A stretch of 64,000 bases of DNA from Bacteroidota bacterium (GCA_016124275.1 WGOA01000018.1:1-64000), one strand, 5' to 3'. Numbered from the stretch's first letter, positions 39,101 through 46,491 are shown. Numbers and translations are program-made. Notes: generated from the sequence alone by a model not told the origin.

Positions 39101-41523
39101 CTCCAGCGCATGGAACGGTCGTGGTGCATCCCGATGGGACCATTACGTATACCCCTTCGCCCGGTTTGTTTGGCGTAGATGTTTATACCTACCAGGTGTG
39201 CGACAATGACGGCCATTGCGATGATGCAGAGGTGACCATTACGGTGGGTGACGTCAACGATCCTCCAATCGCGGTTGACGACCTGGTTAGCACCGCTGAA
39301 GACACGCCGGTAACCGTTCCTGTTATGGCCAACGACAGCGATTCCGACGGATTTCTGGTGCCGTCATCAGTCAGTATTCTGGACGCGCCCAGCAACGGGT
39401 TGGCCAGCGTGAACCCCGATGGCAGCATCACGTTCTACCCGAACCCGGATTGGTACGGCACGGATACGCTGGTGTACCAGGTCTGTGATGACGATGGTGC
39501 CTGCGATCAGGCCTTGGTCATCATCAGCATTGGCGATGTCAACGATCCGCCGATTGCGGAAGATGACATCATCAGTACCCCGGAAGATATTGCCGTGGTG
39601 ATTCCGGTGTTGATCAACGATTACGACCCGGATGGTTACCTGGTACCCGGCAGTGTCACCATACTAACGCCACCTGCTCATGGTACGGTAACGGTCATGC
39701 CAGACGGCACGACTGTGTACACGCCTACCCCGGACTTCAACGGCAACGATTCTTACACCTACCAGGTCTGCGATGATGACGGACTCTGCGACGACGCTAC
39801 GGTAACCATTGTGGTTGGCGATGTGAACGACCCGCCAGTGGCGGTGGACGACGCGCTGCCCGGCAGCGAGGATACGCCGATCAACGTGGTGGTCTTAGCC
39901 AACGACTACGACATTGACGGGGTACTGGTGCCCGGTTCCGTCGTGGTGCTTACGGCTCCGCTGCATGGAACCACCGTGGTACTCGCAGACGGTAGCGTAA
40001 CCTATTCCCCCGATTTGGATTGGAACGGCGTGGATTCGTTCCGCTACCAGGTGTGCGACGACGACGGCCTTTGCGACGACGCCTGGGTAGTCATCAGCAT
40101 AGGAACAGTTGTGGACGGTCCGGTGGCGGTCAATGACCTGATCACGACGCCCGAAGACAGTGCCATCACGGTGGACCCACTCGTGAACGATTCTGATCCC
40201 GACGGCGACCTTGACCCCACTTCGGTGTCCATCATCAGCGGTCCTTCGAATGGAACGGCCAGCGTGGATCCGGCAAACGGAAACGTAACCTATACACCCA
40301 ATACAGATTGGTACGGTCTGGATACCATAGTGTATGTTGTGTGTGACCTGACCGGCCTGTGCGACAGCGCGCTCATCATCATTTTGGTTACGCCAGTTCC
40401 GGATGCTCCGGTGGCTGTTGACGACTACGCCACTACGCCTGAAGATGTGCCGGTTACCATTGACATCCTGGCCAACGACTTTGATGTGGAGACGGACATC
40501 AATCCCGGCTCGGTCACGATTCTGACCGATCCTTTGAACGGCAGCGTGACGGTTAACCCGGACGGTACGGTTACCTACACGCCGGGTGCAGGGTTCTTCG
40601 GCACGGACAGCTTCCGCTACCAGGTTTGCGATTTCACAGACCTTTGCGATGATGCCTGGGTTTTTGTAACAACAGGCGAAGTGCCGGTTGCGCTCGTGGC
40701 GGTTGACGATGCGGCTTCCACGCCGGAAGAGCAACCCGTCGTGATTCCTGTCCTGGTCAATGACCTGCCCGGTGACTACCCGATTGTTCCCGGCTCCCTG
40801 GATATCCTAACGGATCCGGAGAACGGCACCTTGAGCGTGGATCTGGTCACAGGAGTGGTTACCTATACCCCCTTTGACGACTGGTGCGGAACAGACGGCT
40901 TTGAATACCTGATCTGCGACAGCTGGGGTTATTGCGATACCGCCTGGGTGACCATCACCGTTGCTTGTGTCGATCTGGTAGCCAACGATGATGTGGCATC
41001 CACCCCTTCCGGTGAGCCGGTGGCCATTGTTATTCTGGCCAATGATTCCCCCAATGCTGACCCGGACTGCGTGACACTTCTTACCACGCCGTTGCACGGC
41101 ACAGTGGTCATCAACGCGGATGGTTCGGTGCTTTATACGCCAGAGATTGGCTATGTGGGCACCGACTGCTTTACCTATGAAGTTTGCGACAGCCTGGGTG
41201 TAGAGCGCGATGATGCGCTGGTTTGCATCACCATGGCTGAAGTGGACATCATTATCCCGGAAGTGTTTACCCCCAACGGCGACGGGTTCAACGAGACCTT
41301 TGAAATCATCGGGATCGAGCAATTCCCCAACAACCAGTTGATGGTCTTCAACCGCTGGGAGAACCTGGTGTACCAGGCCGATGGCTACGCCAGCCAGTGG
41401 GATGGCATCAACATGACCAATGGCCAGCAATTGCCGGATGGCACCTACTTCTATGTCCTGGTGCTGGATCCCAAGCAAAAGGACAGCCCCATCTTTAAGG
41501 GATTCGTGGCTATACAGCGTTAA
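33151..41523 (+). CDS. Giant T9SS type B adhesin with IgGFc-binding-like head and 22 cadherin-like repeats
   Basis: 2790 residues. A signal peptide ends at HAQ near residue 44. Residues about 90-490 resemble the IgGFc-binding protein N-terminal domain (GFVVVATEDNTQVTITP, GTEYIVVRGNDATNERIYVL, YVMHMAGIGGEFGHSQMPPI). A cysteine-containing Ig-like linker follows. From residue 615, 22 tandem domains of about 95 residues run to about residue 2700. Each has an AVDD..STPEDTPVT start, a Ca2+-type loop NDSDPDG, HGTVVVNPDGSITYTP, YQVCDDDGACDQATV and a DVNDPP linker. The last 85 residues are the gliding-motility-associated sorting domain (VFTPNGDGFNETFEI ... LPDGTYFYVLVL). It resembles SprB in logic: huge, repetitive, type B, and flanked by PorP/SprF genes. 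It is predicted to be a surface adhesin for gliding or attachment. Confidence 0.92.
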   Translation: MIALMNRMLPLSKPSAASCKLGYSPLALLLIILMAVMPRQVHAQCDIEIQGGGCWFVAPEVDQLHGDAPIFLRITTYTEAITATLSMPARPSFTPIVVNIPAGGFHSMDLTPYKALIESSPFNAVLNTGLLLEVTGVATAYYEVASTVNPGIFNLKGDVALGRNFFIPAQTAFVNNTSLPGRSGFVVVATEDNTQVTITPKNNMVGHPLSAGPFTITLDRGETYSALATGFNPADRLHGSEVTSTKPITVTIFDDNVWVPGHYDLCGDQIVPIEHIGTEYIVVRGNDATNERIYVLATQNSTQVYVDGGATPVATLNRGQQYSRSFTGASHYITTSKPTYVMHMAGIGGEFGHSQMPPIGCSGVSEMGFVRTSSGQFGLMILVPTGSEDDFIINGNPSLISASSFTTVPGTGGQWKSYYSNIGLPVGQNFVKNTTANFHMGILNNLGASTVYGYYTRFGLSQPNLGPDQIACNRDLLPMTLQARITADEFLWSNGSTGSELTVTEPGTYWVRSRAGGCTDQYDTITITNIDARLMGARQFDFCGSFLVSIPTNFPGSDEGTLTVHADSLSAVNGTSPMGSLTLTAEGTYYVRLETDCGCYTVKGIVLRSFCPPLAEDDAYTTPEDVVINLPVLGNDTDPDGSLVPGSVTVVIPPAHGTAVANPDGTITYTPNANWHGTDTLTYQVSDNDGLTAQAQVLIAVLPVNDPPVAVDDAATTPEDVAVTIPVLANDSDPDNPINPANVTVTVAPAHGTVVVNPDGSITYTPNANWHGTETFTYVYCDDDGGCDAALVTVTVTDVNDPPVALDDVASTPEDTPLSIPVLVNDSDPDGSLLPGSVVVLTPPVHGEVVVQPDGSLLYTPDPDYHGPDSLVYQVCDDDGACAQATVSIAVTDVNDPPVAVDDVVNTPEDTPINIPVLGNDSDPDGTLNPGSVVVVDEPANGTVVVNPDGTITYTPDSNYHGPDSFTYQVCDDDGACDVATVTVNVQDVNDPPVAVDDVASTLEDTPVTTVVLGNDSDPDGTLMPGSVTIVTGPAHGTVSVNPDGSITYTPALNYNGPDSYSYQVCDDDGLCDQANVTLTVGPVNDPPVAVDDVETTLEDTPVTVDVLINDSDPDGPLDPSSVTVISGPLHGSAYADPITGEVIYTPAPDWFGTDVLTYQVCDFYGACDQATITITVGDVNDPPIAVDDAASTLEDTPVNIAVLGNDSDPDGTLVLSSLVVISGPSNGTITVLPDGTITYVPGLDFNGSDNFTYQICDDDGACDQAVVTVNVGDVNDPPIAVDDAASTPEDTPVTIPVLVNDSDPDGTLVPGSVTVVSGPAHGTVTVNPDGSITYTPSLNYHGPDSFVYQVCDDDGACDQATVSISVGDVNDPPIAVDDSRSTLEDVPVIIPVLDNDSDVDGILVLGSLSIVTPPAHGTVVVNADGTITYTPNLDYFGTDAFVYQICDDDGACDQATVSINVGDENDPPIAVDDVVVTPEDTPVTTPVLVNDSDPDGVLVSGSVSIVSPPAHGSVVVNPDGSITYTPNANYHGPDSYTYQVCDDDGACDAALVSITVTDVNDPPVAVDDAVTTPEDTPVLILVLNNDSDSDGSLVPGSVSIVSGPAHGTVLINPDGSITYTPNANYHGPDAFSYQVCDDDGACDQATVTISVLDVNDPPLAVDDAVVTPEDTPVTVTVLVNDSDADGVLVISSVTLVTPPLHGTVVLNPDGTITYSPDFNYHGPDSFVYQVCDDDGACDEATVTISVLDVNDPPFANDDIDHTSEDVPVTTEVLANDHDPDGTLDPATVAIVLAPAHGTVVVNPDGTITYTPDPGWNGTDHYSYQVCDDDGACDQATVTITVGDVNDPPIAVDDTEFTPEDTPVTTVVLGNDYDTDGFLVPASVTILVAPSHGTLVVNPDGSITYSPEPDWFGTDAYTYQVCDDDDACDAAVVTITVGDVNDPPIAVDDTDFTLEDTPVTTTVLANDHDPDGWLVPGSVTILIAPAHGTVVVHPDGTITYTPSPGLFGVDVYTYQVCDNDGHCDDAEVTITVGDVNDPPIAVDDLVSTAEDTPVTVPVMANDSDSDGFLVPSSVSILDAPSNGLASVNPDGSITFYPNPDWYGTDTLVYQVCDDDGACDQALVIISIGDVNDPPIAEDDIISTPEDIAVVIPVLINDYDPDGYLVPGSVTILTPPAHGTVTVMPDGTTVYTPTPDFNGNDSYTYQVCDDDGLCDDATVTIVVGDVNDPPVAVDDALPGSEDTPINVVVLANDYDIDGVLVPGSVVVLTAPLHGTTVVLADGSVTYSPDLDWNGVDSFRYQVCDDDGLCDDAWVVISIGTVVDGPVAVNDLITTPEDSAITVDPLVNDSDPDGDLDPTSVSIISGPSNGTASVDPANGNVTYTPNTDWYGLDTIVYVVCDLTGLCDSALIIILVTPVPDAPVAVDDYATTPEDVPVTIDILANDFDVETDINPGSVTILTDPLNGSVTVNPDGTVTYTPGAGFFGTDSFRYQVCDFTDLCDDAWVFVTTGEVPVALVAVDDAASTPEEQPVVIPVLVNDLPGDYPIVPGSLDILTDPENGTLSVDLVTGVVTYTPFDDWCGTDGFEYLICDSWGYCDTAWVTITVACVDLVANDDVASTPSGEPVAIVILANDSPNADPDCVTLLTTPLHGTVVINADGSVLYTPEIGYVGTDCFTYEVCDSLGVERDDALVCITMAEVDIIIPEVFTPNGDGFNETFEIIGIEQFPNNQLMVFNRWENLVYQADGYASQWDGINMTNGQQLPDGTYFYVLVLDPKQKDSPIFKGFVAIQR
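34993..41250. repeat. Array of 22 tandem approximately 285-bp coding repeats
   Basis: Each unit encodes one Ig/cadherin-like domain of about 95 residues. Units 3-17 are the most alike; unit 1 and units 18-22 are more diverged, and the last three lose the DVNDPP linker. Identity is imperfect at DNA level, so this is an old array and not a recent expansion. Confidence 0.9.
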
Positions 41524-41570
41524 GCGCGCGCGATAAGCGCGGGCTGCAGCCCCAGCTTAAGCATCCATGA

Positions 41571-41610
41571 CCCCCCGAGCAGGTAAATCCTGTTCGGGGG
41601 GTTTTCTTTT
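41571..41610 (+). terminator. Intrinsic terminator of the adhesin operon
   Basis: Stem CCCCCCGAGCAGG with CCTGTTCGGGGGG (one G-U pair), loop TAAAT, followed by TTTTCTTTT. It begins 48 bases after the adhesin stop codon. Confidence 0.88.
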
Positions 41611-42140
41611 GGGCATGGCTAAAACCCTTTTCCGGTGTTAGGCCCATCGTTTCAGACGAGCGCAGCTTGTGAGCGCGCAGCTTTTCCCTGAATTCTATTG
41701 GTTAGTCAGGCCAACAGGCCTTGTTTTTACCCGCCGTGGAGTGGGTTGTGACGCCGTTTTGCTGCGTTCTGTTTCGGGCGAAGGGGCTTGGTTTGCTGGC
41801 ACAAGGGCTCCTTTTATCCACCACCGGCATTTTTTTTCGCTGCATGCGATGCAGGCCATTCTGAGTGCCCGAGGTTTATGCATGCATCCCAGAAATGTAT
41901 GTCGCTGCCCTTGACAAGTGGGCAGGAGAAATCAATCTTGACAGTAGGATCGAAAAAGTGCCGGGATTGTTGCTCCAAAATGTTTGCACGCCAGAAACAC
42001 CAAAAGCGTCAAAAACCAGCATTAAATGCCTGACTCCGTGACACCGAAACGCCATTCGGGGGGAAAGGGACGGTTCCATTTCTTTAACAACCAAACAAAC
42101 ACAAGCACCATGAACAGCACATAAACATTGCCCAGCATAC
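41611..42140. other. 530-base intergenic region before the second sprF-like gene
   Basis: No convincing gene is seen on either strand. It holds an exact copy of the dispersed 14-mer at 41772-41785 and presumably the promoter of the downstream gene; the last 60 bases are rich in A and C. No exact TAnnTTTG box was found near the start codon. Confidence 0.5.
41772..41785. repeat. Copy of dispersed 14-mer, intergenic
   Basis: Exact TTTCGGGCGAAGGG in noncoding DNA between the adhesin and the second PorP/SprF gene, showing that the motif is not merely a codon-usage effect. Confidence 0.6.
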
Positions 42141-43076
42141 ATGAATCGAATTTTACTTGCGCTACTCCTTGCTTTTGCCGCCAGCCCTCTGTTTGCCCAA
42201 CAGGAGGCCATGTACACCCAGTACATGTTCAACAAATTACTCATCAATCCAGGATATGCCGGCAGCCGGGCTGCTACCAGCATTACCATGCTCTACCGCG
42301 ACCAATGGACAGGGTTTAACGGAGCACCGAGAACCGGAACCTTTAGTGTTCACGGGCAATTGAAGAACCCAAAAGTGGCTCTGGGCATGACGGTCATCAA
42401 CGACCGCCTCGGCCTCCAGAACCAGACCGGGATCTACGCCAACTATGCGTATCGCCTACCCCTCGGCGATGGCCGCCTGAGCTTTGGGGTGCAAGGGGGC
42501 TTTGACCACTACGAAGTGGCCCTGAGCACTGCGGTGCACATTGACGCTGGTGACCCCAGCCTGGCAGCCGATCTGAGTACCTTCAGCCCCAACGTGGGTG
42601 CCGGAGTGTACTACCAGAGCGAGGAGTTCTACGCCGGGGTTTCCGCACAGCGCCTGATCGAAAACGATCTGAGCGGACGGACGCTTCTCAGCGAGGACAA
42701 CGCCTTTGCCCGTCAGTCCAGGCACCTCAATGCCATGATGGGCGGTGTGGTGGACATCAGCGATGGTGTCAAGTTCCGGCCTGCTGTGTTGGTCAAGTAC
42801 GCTCCGGGGGCCCCGGTTCAGGCGGACTTCAACGCCAGCTTCCTGTTTGTGGAGCGCTTCTGGGCCGGGGTCAGTTACCGAACCAATGCCTCTATTGACG
42901 GCATGGTGGAGTTCCAGGTCAACCGCCAGTTGCGCGTAGGCTATGCCTACGATCACCAGATCAACGAAGTGGGCCCTTACACCACTGGCTCGCACGAAAT
43001 CCTGGTAGGCTTCGACCTGGACTTTGGGCGCAACCGGATTGTTACGCCCCGAATGATGGCACCGCGTTACTTCTAA
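42141..43076 (+). CDS. PorP/SprF-family outer membrane protein (second copy)
   Basis: 311 residues. Signal peptide ends PLFAQ; mature protein begins QEAMYTQYMFNKLLINPGYAGS, the family signature, with YRDQWTGFNGAPRTGTFSVH after it and closing strands LRVGYAYDHQINEVG and SHEILVGFDLDFG. It is transcribed separately from the adhesin operon because a strong terminator and 530 bases intervene. In Flavobacterium johnsoniae sprF lies directly after sprB, so this downstream copy is the positional counterpart; the upstream copy may serve the same or another cargo. Confidence 0.93.
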   Translation: MNRILLALLLAFAASPLFAQQEAMYTQYMFNKLLINPGYAGSRAATSITMLYRDQWTGFNGAPRTGTFSVHGQLKNPKVALGMTVINDRLGLQNQTGIYANYAYRLPLGDGRLSFGVQGGFDHYEVALSTAVHIDAGDPSLAADLSTFSPNVGAGVYYQSEEFYAGVSAQRLIENDLSGRTLLSEDNAFARQSRHLNAMMGGVVDISDGVKFRPAVLVKYAPGAPVQADFNASFLFVERFWAGVSYRTNASIDGMVEFQVNRQLRVGYAYDHQINEVGPYTTGSHEILVGFDLDFGRNRIVTPRMMAPRYF

Positions 43077-43084
43077 AGGAAACC

Positions 43085-43858
43085 TTAGAACGGATTGAAC
43101 GAAATGCCCACTTCCAGTGCATTTGCCGTAGGACCCTGGCCGTCTTCAAAGACATCTGACAGGCCGTAGAAGGCGTGCACGTTTACAGCACCATAGCCCA
43201 ACCTTCCCGTAACGCCGTAGCGGAAGGATTGAACATTCAGAATACGGGACTCCTTGTACTTGACGTAATCCGTGTTGGCCGGATAGGCGCCTGCTCGGGT
43301 ATCATCCCCTACGTACTTGGTGTGGCTGTTGATCAGCAACCCTGCTTTAAACCCGGCGGCAATTTTGAAACGCTTGCCCTTGTCGTTAGGGTTGGTGCGG
43401 ATGCGAAGCTCAACCGGAACTTCTACATACGTCAGGCTGATCTTGTTCTTCTTGTAGTCCAGATCGGCTGGGAAAGGAACAATTTCGGTAACCCCGTAGG
43501 CAGCGGCGTTGGAATCAGCGTTGACCGCCAGAAAAGACTCGTGGAAAATGTTGGAATTGCTCAACCCAATACCTGGAGCCAGCGCCACATTGTCTGTGCC
43601 GAGTTGCAGGTCGTAGTAGAAGTAGAAATTGAATCCGCGCGACTTGGCCTGAACGTTTAGGGCGTCTGGAGTATTGAGCCAGGAGTTCCAGTTTAACTCC
43701 AACACCAGACGGTCGCGGGAATCGGAAGTGGCGGTAGACAGCGAAAAAGGTTCAACTTCTTCGGAGCCATCCGTCGCCGTTGCTTCATCGGTATCGTCCT
43801 GGGCAAATGCGGAAAAACCGGAGGCCAGCAGGAACAGGGAGAGCCATAATTTTCTCAT
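43085..43858 (-). CDS. Outer membrane beta-barrel protein (OMP_b-brl family)
   Basis: 257 residues from ATG 43858; signal peptide ends SAFAQ. An acidic stretch (DDTDEATATDGSEEVEPF) precedes alternating strands such as GFNFYFYYDLQLG, SLTYVEVPVELRIRT and FKIAAGFKAGLLIN, ending ANALEVGISFNPF with a terminal Phe typical of outer membrane barrels. It resembles the PorT-like barrel superfamily, but I see nothing that makes it PorT itself. It is convergent with the second PorP/SprF gene, eight bases apart. Confidence 0.82.
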   Translation of the reverse strand: MRKLWLSLFLLASGFSAFAQDDTDEATATDGSEEVEPFSLSTATSDSRDRLVLELNWNSWLNTPDALNVQAKSRGFNFYFYYDLQLGTDNVALAPGIGLSNSNIFHESFLAVNADSNAAAYGVTEIVPFPADLDYKKNKISLTYVEVPVELRIRTNPNDKGKRFKIAAGFKAGLLINSHTKYVGDDTRAGAYPANTDYVKYKESRILNVQSFRYGVTGRLGYGAVNVHAFYGLSDVFEDGQGPTANALEVGISFNPF

Positions 43859-43863
43859 GGGCA

Positions 43864-43891
43864 CAAAGTTAGGCGCATTACGGCAGATCAA
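43864..43891 (-). promoter_or_regulatory. Promoter of the outer membrane barrel gene
   Basis: Minus-strand TAACTTTG (43864-43871) with TTG (43889-43891) 17 bases upstream. The -7 box sits only five bases before the ATG, implying an almost leaderless mRNA if it is used. Confidence 0.45.
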
Positions 43892-43970
43892 TACCCTGGT
43901 CAACGTCACGGCCGGTGGATAATCCAGCAGGCCTGTGTGCCCGATGGGTCAACACGGGCGCACCGAACGC

Positions 43971-44741
43971 TTACGAAATAGGGATTCGCAACGTCACCGT
44001 GGTTCCCTCACCAATGCCGCTCGAGAAACTGGCTTTTCCCCCGGTGGACTGCAAATGCGATTCCAGGCGCTGAAGCCCGCTGTCCCGCACCCGGACCCGG
44101 TTGGTGTCAAAGCCCCGTCCATCATCGCTCACGGTCAGCAACAAGTAATACCCGTTTCGCTCCAGCTGGATGTCCACATGGCGCGCACCTGCATGCCGCG
44201 CCGCGTTGCTCAGCAATTCGCGGGCCATGCGGTAGGTGGCAATCTCCACTTGCTGTCCATAGCGGCCACCGGCAGCGCTTGGCGTGTAGCGGGCCTGAAT
44301 AGAAGCGTTTCTAAAGAACTGGTCGGTCAAATCAGCCAAGGCTGCGTCCAGGCCTTGTTCGGCCAGGACACGGGGCAGCAATTTGTCCGAAAGGGCTTTG
44401 ATGTCGCGGGCGGCGTGCTCCAACCCCTGAGCTATGCGCCGAATTTCAGCACCTTGCTCTGGCGCTTGCTGCGCCGCGCGCTCAGCCAATCGGCTGGCCG
44501 ATAAGCGCATGCCCTGCAACTGCATCCCAATTTCTTCATGCAAGGCGCCACTGAACTGTTTGCGCTCCTCCTCTTGCGTAGCCATGGTCTGCCGCAGGCG
44601 GCTTTCCTGGGCTTCCAATTCCTGGCGAAGGGTATTCTCGCGCGCGCGGCTGCGGAGCAGCATCCAGGCTAACACCGCCACCCCCAGCGAGAGCACCAGG
44701 GCCATACAGGCAACGAGTATCTGGTAATAACCTACCGTCAT
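43971..44741 (-). CDS. Membrane-anchored NarL-type sensor histidine kinase
   Basis: 256 residues from ATG 44741. One N-terminal membrane helix (ILVACMALVLSLGVAVLAW) leads into a coiled coil and the HisKA_3 dimerisation domain, with the phospho-acceptor His in SGALHEEIGMQLQGMR. The ATPase domain has ELLSNAARHAGA (N box), SDDGRGFD (G1) and GIGEGTTVTLRIP (G2). There is no extracellular sensor domain and no receiver domain. Such HPK7 kinases act with a LuxR/NarL response regulator, but none is adjacent, so it is an orphan here. A longer TTG start at 44771 would run into the tRNA terminator. Confidence 0.88.
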   Translation of the reverse strand: MTVGYYQILVACMALVLSLGVAVLAWMLLRSRARENTLRQELEAQESRLRQTMATQEEERKQFSGALHEEIGMQLQGMRLSASRLAERAAQQAPEQGAEIRRIAQGLEHAARDIKALSDKLLPRVLAEQGLDAALADLTDQFFRNASIQARYTPSAAGGRYGQQVEIATYRMARELLSNAARHAGARHVDIQLERNGYYLLLTVSDDGRGFDTNRVRVRDSGLQRLESHLQSTGGKASFSSGIGEGTTVTLRIPIS

Positions 44742-44756
44742 AAGAACAAAAGTGCC

Positions 44757-44791
44757 AGCGCCAAAAAGCAAAACCCTGCGGAAGCAGGGTT
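44757..44791 (-). terminator. Intrinsic terminator of the tRNA gene
   Basis: Stem AACCCTGC/GCAGGGTT (44772-44791) with a four-base loop; on the minus strand it is followed by a T-rich run ending near 44757. It lies six bases beyond the tRNA 3' end and just before the histidine kinase start, so the kinase needs its own promoter or read-through. Confidence 0.75.
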
Positions 44792-44797
44792 ACAGGG

Positions 44798-44870
<73 letters not shown>

Positions 44871-44935
44871 TTAGAACATTCCGGAAGACAAAGATAAGGG
44901 GAACTGCTAAATCCCCCGGATGCTGGGTTAAGGGC

Positions 44936-44943
44936 TATTTTTG
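44936..44943 (+). promoter_or_regulatory. -7 promoter element of the HAD hydrolase gene
   Basis: TATTTTTG matches TAnnTTTG and ends 12 bases before the ATG at 44956, implying a very short leader. Confidence 0.45.
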
Positions 44944-44955
44944 CGCCTCCTGCGC

Positions 44956-45582
44956 ATGAAAGCAATCGTTTTTGACCTTGGAGGCGTTATTCTTCCGCTG
45001 AACCGGCCCCGGGCGGAGGCCGCCTTCCGATCGCTGAACGTTCCTGGCTCAGCCTTGACGGAGCCATTTGATCAGGCGTACGCCGCTTTGGTGGCTGACG
45101 GGTTTTTTGATCAGTTCGAAAAGGGTCTGCTCTCCGTGCAGGAGTTTTTGGCAGCATTGGCCCGGTTGGCTGGGAGCGATGAAACGGTCATAGCGAAGGT
45201 GTGGCAGGGCATACTGGAGCCCATTCCCCCGGAAAATCTGCGTGTTTTGGCCAAACTGGCCCAAAAATACCCGCTGTACCTGCTGAGCAACACCAATGCG
45301 CTGCACATGGACTGGATTTTCAACCATGTGGATCATGCGCACGGGCTGCCGCGCTTTGGCGCGTTGTTTCAGCGCCTGTTTTTGAGTTACGAGCTGCACA
45401 TGCGCAAGCCCGAGCCGATCATTTACCAAACCGTTGCAGAACAAATTGGGCTGAAGCCTGCGGAGCTGATGTTTGTGGATGACCACCCCGAAAACGTGCA
45501 GGCAGGGCGCCAGGCAGGGTGGGGGGCCCTGCTTCATCCGGCCAATGCGCTGCTTGCACAAAGCGTTCAACCTTGGCTTTAA
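44956..45582 (+). CDS. HAD-superfamily hydrolase, subfamily IA (YihX-like)
   Basis: 208 residues. Motif I is IVFDLGGVIL, with the nucleophile Asp followed by Leu-Gly, as in the YihX group, rather than the DxD seen in many relatives. Motif II is LYLLSNTNALH, motif III a Lys in MRKPEPIIYQ, and motif IV LMFVDDHPENVQAG. A helical cap domain lies between motifs I and II. Expected to be a cytoplasmic phosphatase of small phosphorylated metabolites; substrate unknown. The frame opens slightly earlier with TTG, but ATG 44956 fits motif spacing. Confidence 0.88.
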   Translation: MKAIVFDLGGVILPLNRPRAEAAFRSLNVPGSALTEPFDQAYAALVADGFFDQFEKGLLSVQEFLAALARLAGSDETVIAKVWQGILEPIPPENLRVLAKLAQKYPLYLLSNTNALHMDWIFNHVDHAHGLPRFGALFQRLFLSYELHMRKPEPIIYQTVAEQIGLKPAELMFVDDHPENVQAGRQAGWGALLHPANALLAQSVQPWL

Positions 45583-45711
45583 TCGCGGTTTACAGGCGAA
45601 TTTCCTGTAAAGTGTTACGAATTCTAAGTAGCGGACGAAAGGCTTTGGAGCCCTCAGGTCCACCCCTATCTTGTGCTCACCCTGACCCTGATTGTATTTC
45701 CTGTAATCCCT

Positions 45712-45751
45712 AAGAAGAAAGGAGTCGCGATATGCGGCTCCTTCTTTTTTT
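45712..45751 (+). terminator. Intrinsic terminator downstream of the HAD gene
   Basis: Stem GGAGTCGC/GCGGCTCC, extended by AAGAA/TTCTT, with loop GATAT and a T-run (cttcttttttt). It is 130 bases past the stop codon. The 242-base spacer 45583-45824 shows nothing else. Confidence 0.75.
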
Positions 45752-45824
45752 GTGGGGACTAACGCAGATTATGGGTTTTTGGAGATGCCCAATCCGCAGC
45801 CTGTGGTGTGTTGCAGAGGGTCCT

Positions 45825-46361
45825 TTATTCGTTGATTTTGCGGCCGCTGGCGGTGCGGGAGTTGAGGTCCACTTTGTTCAGTTTTCGGACATCCACCAGC
45901 AAAATGGCCCCGGCGCTTTCGGGCGTAGTGCGGTAAACTTTTCCCCCGTATTGAATTTCTCCTACGCGGTGGGTCCAGTCTTTAGCCATTAAAGCGTAAG
46001 CGCCGCCTTCATTTTCGCTGGCGCCAAAGAGCAGATAATCGTTGGATGTGGCTTCAAAGCTGACGGCCATGCGGTCGGTACCGGGCATGTTCATCAACAC
46101 ACCGGGTGTGCCCGCCAAAATGACCACTTCTTCTACGCGGCGGCCGTTCACCATCCTGATTTTGCCACCCACCACTTCGGTTTCGCTATCGCCCATATCG
46201 CGCTGGAGCACGATGTCTTTGGATACATAAAATTGCACGCGCTGCAGCCCCTGTTCATCCAGCCCGGTCTCCTGATGCAGGCGGGTAGTGTAAGGGCTGA
46301 GTTTAAGGGTACAGGAGCTGAGCAACAGGGTTGCGGCGAAGAAAGGAAGCAGGATTTTCAT
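45825..46361 (-). CDS. Lipoprotein of unknown function
   Basis: 178 residues from ATG 46361 (MKILLPFFAATLLLSSC), with the lipobox Leu-Ser-Ser-Cys at residue 17. The mature part has alternating beta strands (RVQFYVSKDIVLQRDM, VVILAGTPGVLMNMPG, DYLLFGASENEGGAYALM) and no recognised catalytic motif. I do not recognise the family; a small beta-rich envelope lipoprotein is all that can be said. It is divergent from the SGNH hydrolase gene. Confidence 0.75.
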   Translation of the reverse strand: MKILLPFFAATLLLSSCTLKLSPYTTRLHQETGLDEQGLQRVQFYVSKDIVLQRDMGDSETEVVGGKIRMVNGRRVEEVVILAGTPGVLMNMPGTDRMAVSFEATSNDYLLFGASENEGGAYALMAKDWTHRVGEIQYGGKVYRTTPESAGAILLVDVRKLNKVDLNSRTASGRKINE

Positions 46362-46480
46362 GGCTTTGGATTTACTGCGTTTGACCCGTAGCAAGGGCCG
46401 TGCCAAAATGTTGTCCGGTCCATTTCAGGCAATTTGGACCAAATGGGATGCTGGCCAAACCGAGTATGACCAGCCGCTCG

Positions 46481-46488
46481 TAAGTTTG
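46481..46488 (+). promoter_or_regulatory. -7 promoter element of the SGNH hydrolase gene
   Basis: TAAGTTTG matches TAnnTTTG and lies three bases before the ATG at 46492. If it is the true promoter, the mRNA is leaderless or the real start is slightly downstream. Confidence 0.35.
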
Positions 46489-46491
46489 AGC

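Noticed and set aside
35647-40734. Numerous antisense frames of 60-280 codons in the adhesin
   Set aside because: They repeat with the domain period and mirror the sense codons, so they are artefacts of the repeat array.
34993-41250. Possible CRISPR-like array because of regular repeats
   Set aside because: The period is about 285 bases, the repeats are coding and imperfect, and there are no unique spacers; it is a protein-domain array.
41541-41552. Palindrome GGGCTGCAGCCC just after the adhesin stop codon
   Set aside because: Only 12 bases and no T-run; the real terminator is 20 bases further. No other exact copy was seen in the window, so a REP-element claim is not supported.
41669-42033. 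Two 81-codon plus-strand frames in the spacer before the second PorP/SprF gene
   Set aside because: Cysteine- and histidine-rich random-looking translations, no promoter, and overlapping each other in different frames.
43085-43858. Naming the outer membrane barrel PorT
   Set aside because: Length and fold class fit, but no PorT-specific sequence block was recognised, so a generic barrel call is safer.
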